In this document: positions 52,590-54,248 of the stretch, piece after piece
How the letters are laid out: each line of letters opens with the position of its first letter
Position numbering within the stretch: the first letter of the stretch is position 1
Assembly (NCBI GenBank): GCA_041394885.1
Contig: JAWKHI010000046.1
Span: 1-54,248, forward strand
Reading direction: 5' to 3'
Length of the DNA: 54,248 bases
From: DSOI01 sp041394885
Lineage (GTDB): Bacteria > Acidobacteriota > Terriglobia > Bryobacterales > Bryobacteraceae
Notes under the pieces: model-generated
Told to the model about the DNA's origin: nothing
Database searches by the model: none
Seen by the model: only the letters and a program-made list of their open reading frames with translations
Program-made: the position numbers and the translations under genes

Positions 52590-53738
52590 TCAACGGCAGC
52601 CGTTCACACCGGGGTTCCGGTCCCGCGGGTCCCGCGCGGGGAGCGTACCGTCGAGCCGAAGCTCGTAGGCATCCTGCACCTGATTTCCCTCGTAACGGAT
52701 GGACTGCCGCAACATGGCCGGCTGCGTCTTGGCGCTGGTGATGCTGTACCAGTTGTTGGTGGATTCGGTGTATACCGGTCCGCAACGAGCCAGCTTCACC
52801 GCGAACCCCAGTGTATAGAGCACCCCCAGCATGTGCTCGCCCTTGGGATGCATGCCGCCTTCGTCGAAATAGAGCGTCTTTACCTGGGTGGGCGATCCGC
52901 TGGCCATCACGCTGAAGCGCCGGCCCGCGACGACGGTTTGCGCCGATTGCGCCATCGGGTTGGGATCGTTGCGGAATGATAGATCGGTCTTCTTGGGTCC
53001 GCCAGCCTGCCATTCGATTCCGGCCGGAACAGCGGCCATCGCTTTCCAATCCGGGAGCGATCCACCCGCGGGTGGAATGAGCGCTGCCAGGGTGTGGGCG
53101 AGTTGCTCGTGCGGAAGCAGGTTCGAGACCGGTTTGCGGTCTGCTTCTGGCGCCGAACACTGCTCGGTGTAAAGCCGGACCTGGTTGGGCTGCAGCGGCG
53201 GCAGTTGGCTGCCGCCCGTGAGCACGAAACCTTCGCAGGGCTTTCCGCTGCAGGATGTCTGAATGGAGACGATGCCGGTATTGACGGCGGCGCCGCTAAT
53301 CCGGTGCCAGTTGGTGCCGCCGCCGGAAGCTGCATTGACCGGACAGCGGGCGAGTTCGGTGGAAAGCGATGCTTCCCGCAGCGCGGCGAGAACGGCGGCT
53401 TCGCCAAACGGCGCGGTTACGTTGCGGAGGTAGACATTGGAGACAATGGTGCGCGCCCCGGTGGCCACCACAGCGATCTTGCGGCCACCGAGGATGGCGG
53501 CGCCCTGACGGGTGAAACAGCCGCCGTCGGGAAGACAGTTCTGGAGCGCGGTGGGCGGTAGCGGCGCCCATCGGATGCCAGGGAGTTTTTCGACGCCGGC
53601 CCAGTCCGTGGACAGGTTCTTGTCGAGGAACGCGCGGATCACGGCCGCAAGGGCGTCTTCGGGTTTGCCGGCGGCGCGCGCGGCGGGTAGAGCGGCGAGC
53701 ATGGCGAGAGCGCAGGCTGGCAGAAGGCGTCGATGCAT
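52590..53738 (-). CDS. secreted hypothetical protein with two-fold internal repeat
   Basis: A protein of 382 residues, with a GGGGGAG purine run 7 nt before the ATG. A signal peptide (CALAMLAALPAARA) is followed by two halves that look alike: LPGIRWAPLPPTALQN, GGRKIAVVATGARTIVSNVY, LARCPVNA and NWHRISG in the first, and VPAGIEWQAGGPKKTDLSF, AGRRFSVMASGSPTQVKTLY, LARCGPVYTESTNNWYSITS in the second. Each half has paired cysteines suggesting disulfides. I do not recognise a family. It lies 98 nt upstream of the TolC gene in the same direction and could share its transcript. Confidence 0.75.
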   Translation of the reverse strand: MHRRLLPACALAMLAALPAARAAGKPEDALAAVIRAFLDKNLSTDWAGVEKLPGIRWAPLPPTALQNCLPDGGCFTRQGAAILGGRKIAVVATGARTIVSNVYLRNVTAPFGEAAVLAALREASLSTELARCPVNAASGGGTNWHRISGAAVNTGIVSIQTSCSGKPCEGFVLTGGSQLPPLQPNQVRLYTEQCSAPEADRKPVSNLLPHEQLAHTLAALIPPAGGSLPDWKAMAAVPAGIEWQAGGPKKTDLSFRNDPNPMAQSAQTVVAGRRFSVMASGSPTQVKTLYFDEGGMHPKGEHMLGVLYTLGFAVKLARCGPVYTESTNNWYSITSAKTQPAMLRQSIRYEGNQVQDAYELRLDGTLPARDPRDRNPGVNGCR

Positions 53739-53880
53739 GGGCGAACTCCCCCTCTTTCGGAACTGAAGTTTCAACGCTATCACGGCGTGCGCGGCAGCGC
53801 CACTTGCTTCGCGATCCGGACCATCCGAAAACGCCCGGACGCCGGCCGGCTCGCTGTGCGCGATACTCTTATACCTGCAC

Positions 53881-54248
53881 ATGCAAATCGAAAAGGTGGA
53901 ATCCTTCCTCCTCTCCTACCCAATGCCGGAGCCCGTCGTGCTTCCCTACTACGGCGGCGAACGGACCATCCTCAAGCGCGACGCGCTGTTCATCCGCGTC
54001 CAGGCCGACAACGGATTGGTGGGCTACGGGCCCGGACAGGGCAGCGAAGTCGCCTTTGAGCGAATTCGAGACGTCGTGGCCCCGTTTCTCGCCGGGCGCA
54101 AGCTTGCCGATCCGGATGCGTTGCGGGTGTTGTTCCTGCGCGAATCCGCCGCCGATGCGGAGACGTTCAAAGCGTACTGCTCGGTGGAAGTGGCTTTGTA
54201 TGACTTGGTGGGTAAGGAGTTGGGCGTCCCCGTTTCGGAACTGGTGGG
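53881..54248 (+). CDS. mandelate racemase/muconate lactonizing enzyme family protein, 3' partial
   Basis: The frame is open to the window edge (about 122 codons). MQIEKVESFLLSYPMPEPVV is the typical first strand of the enolase-superfamily capping domain. RDALFIRVQADNGLVGYGPG and, later, SVEVALYDLVGKELGVPVSEL are standard capping-domain landmarks. No leader is present. TATACC lies 5 nt before the ATG (53870-53875), and no Shine-Dalgarno is seen. The barrel with the catalytic residues lies beyond the window, so the reaction cannot be assigned. It has no frame breaks, unlike the relative at 3259-4711. Confidence 0.85.
   Translation, partial: MQIEKVESFLLSYPMPEPVVLPYYGGERTILKRDALFIRVQADNGLVGYGPGQGSEVAFERIRDVVAPFLAGRKLADPDALRVLFLRESAADAETFKAYCSVEVALYDLVGKELGVPVSELV

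Overview
The window is GC-rich, densely coded, and reads as a member of the Acidobacteriota, most likely the Bryobacterales/Solibacter branch. This is inferred from gene content: Oar-type TonB-dependent receptors with an N-terminal carboxypeptidase-regulatory domain, an ADOP-type MacB/FtsX permease, Ser/Thr kinases with TolB-like propellers, DUF1592/DUF1552 and DUF1549/DUF1501 gene pairs, and a NALTHGLTA-type hypothetical family. No rRNA or tRNA gene was recognised.

Layout. 1-4.8 kb: three heavily frame-disrupted genes (a Ser/Thr kinase, the propeller remnant of a second kinase facing it, and an enolase-superfamily gene). 4.9-9.8 kb: a mannonate-dehydratase-like gene, then a DUF1592/DUF1552 pair. 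9.9-11.2 kb: a PQQ-type propeller with EF-hands. 11.3-13.6 kb: a small conserved hypothetical, then an overlapping three-gene operon (HxlR regulator, six-Asp-box propeller, MoaD/ThiS-like protein ending in Gly-Gly) behind a perfect 12-bp dyad. 13.6-16.9 kb: a large secreted multidomain protein. 17.3-23.5 kb: one intact TonB receptor, a truncated paralogue, and the 3' end of a group II intron. 23.5-28.9 kb: a DUF1549/DUF1553 cytochrome-like protein, DUF1501 and Gfo/Idh/MocA genes. 28.9-30 kb: two hypotheticals, the larger one frameshifted. 30.1-34.4 kb: an NB-ARC/STAND NTPase with about ten near-identical 41-residue TPR-like repeats, frame-disrupted. 34.6-37 kb: an aldo/keto reductase stub, a VanZ-LamG membrane protein and a SirB1-like protein. 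37.2-42.4 kb: a VCBS-repeat protein, a sulfatase and an ADOP permease. 42.6-43.8 kb: a Fic/VbhA-type toxin-antitoxin pair lying between that permease and an internally deleted relic of a paralogue. 43.9-46.9 kb: an NTF2-like protein, a small RTX-like secreted protein and a CehA/McbA-type hydrolase. 46.9-52.5 kb: a TolC-HlyD-RND efflux operon. 52.6-54.2 kb: a secreted protein with an internal duplication, then the start of a second enolase-superfamily gene running off the window.

How the genes fit together: much of the window looks like export-heavy carbohydrate metabolism. A sulfatase, a Gfo/Idh/MocA oxidoreductase, a mannonate-dehydratase-like enzyme, two enolase-superfamily genes, TonB receptors and a six-hairpin-like secreted protein sit beside two planctomycete-style heme-motif modules. 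The most unusual units are the HxlR/Asp-box/MoaD operon, the STAND-TPR gene with recently expanded repeats, and the Fic module next to a duplicated permease. Several first genes of transcription units have a TAnnnT hexamer 6-9 nt before the start codon and no Shine-Dalgarno, which suggests leaderless transcripts. Frameshifts cluster in 1-4.7 kb, at 29.77 kb and in 32.5-34.2 kb. Several lie in G/C runs, so sequencing or consensus error cannot be separated from real decay by reading alone.
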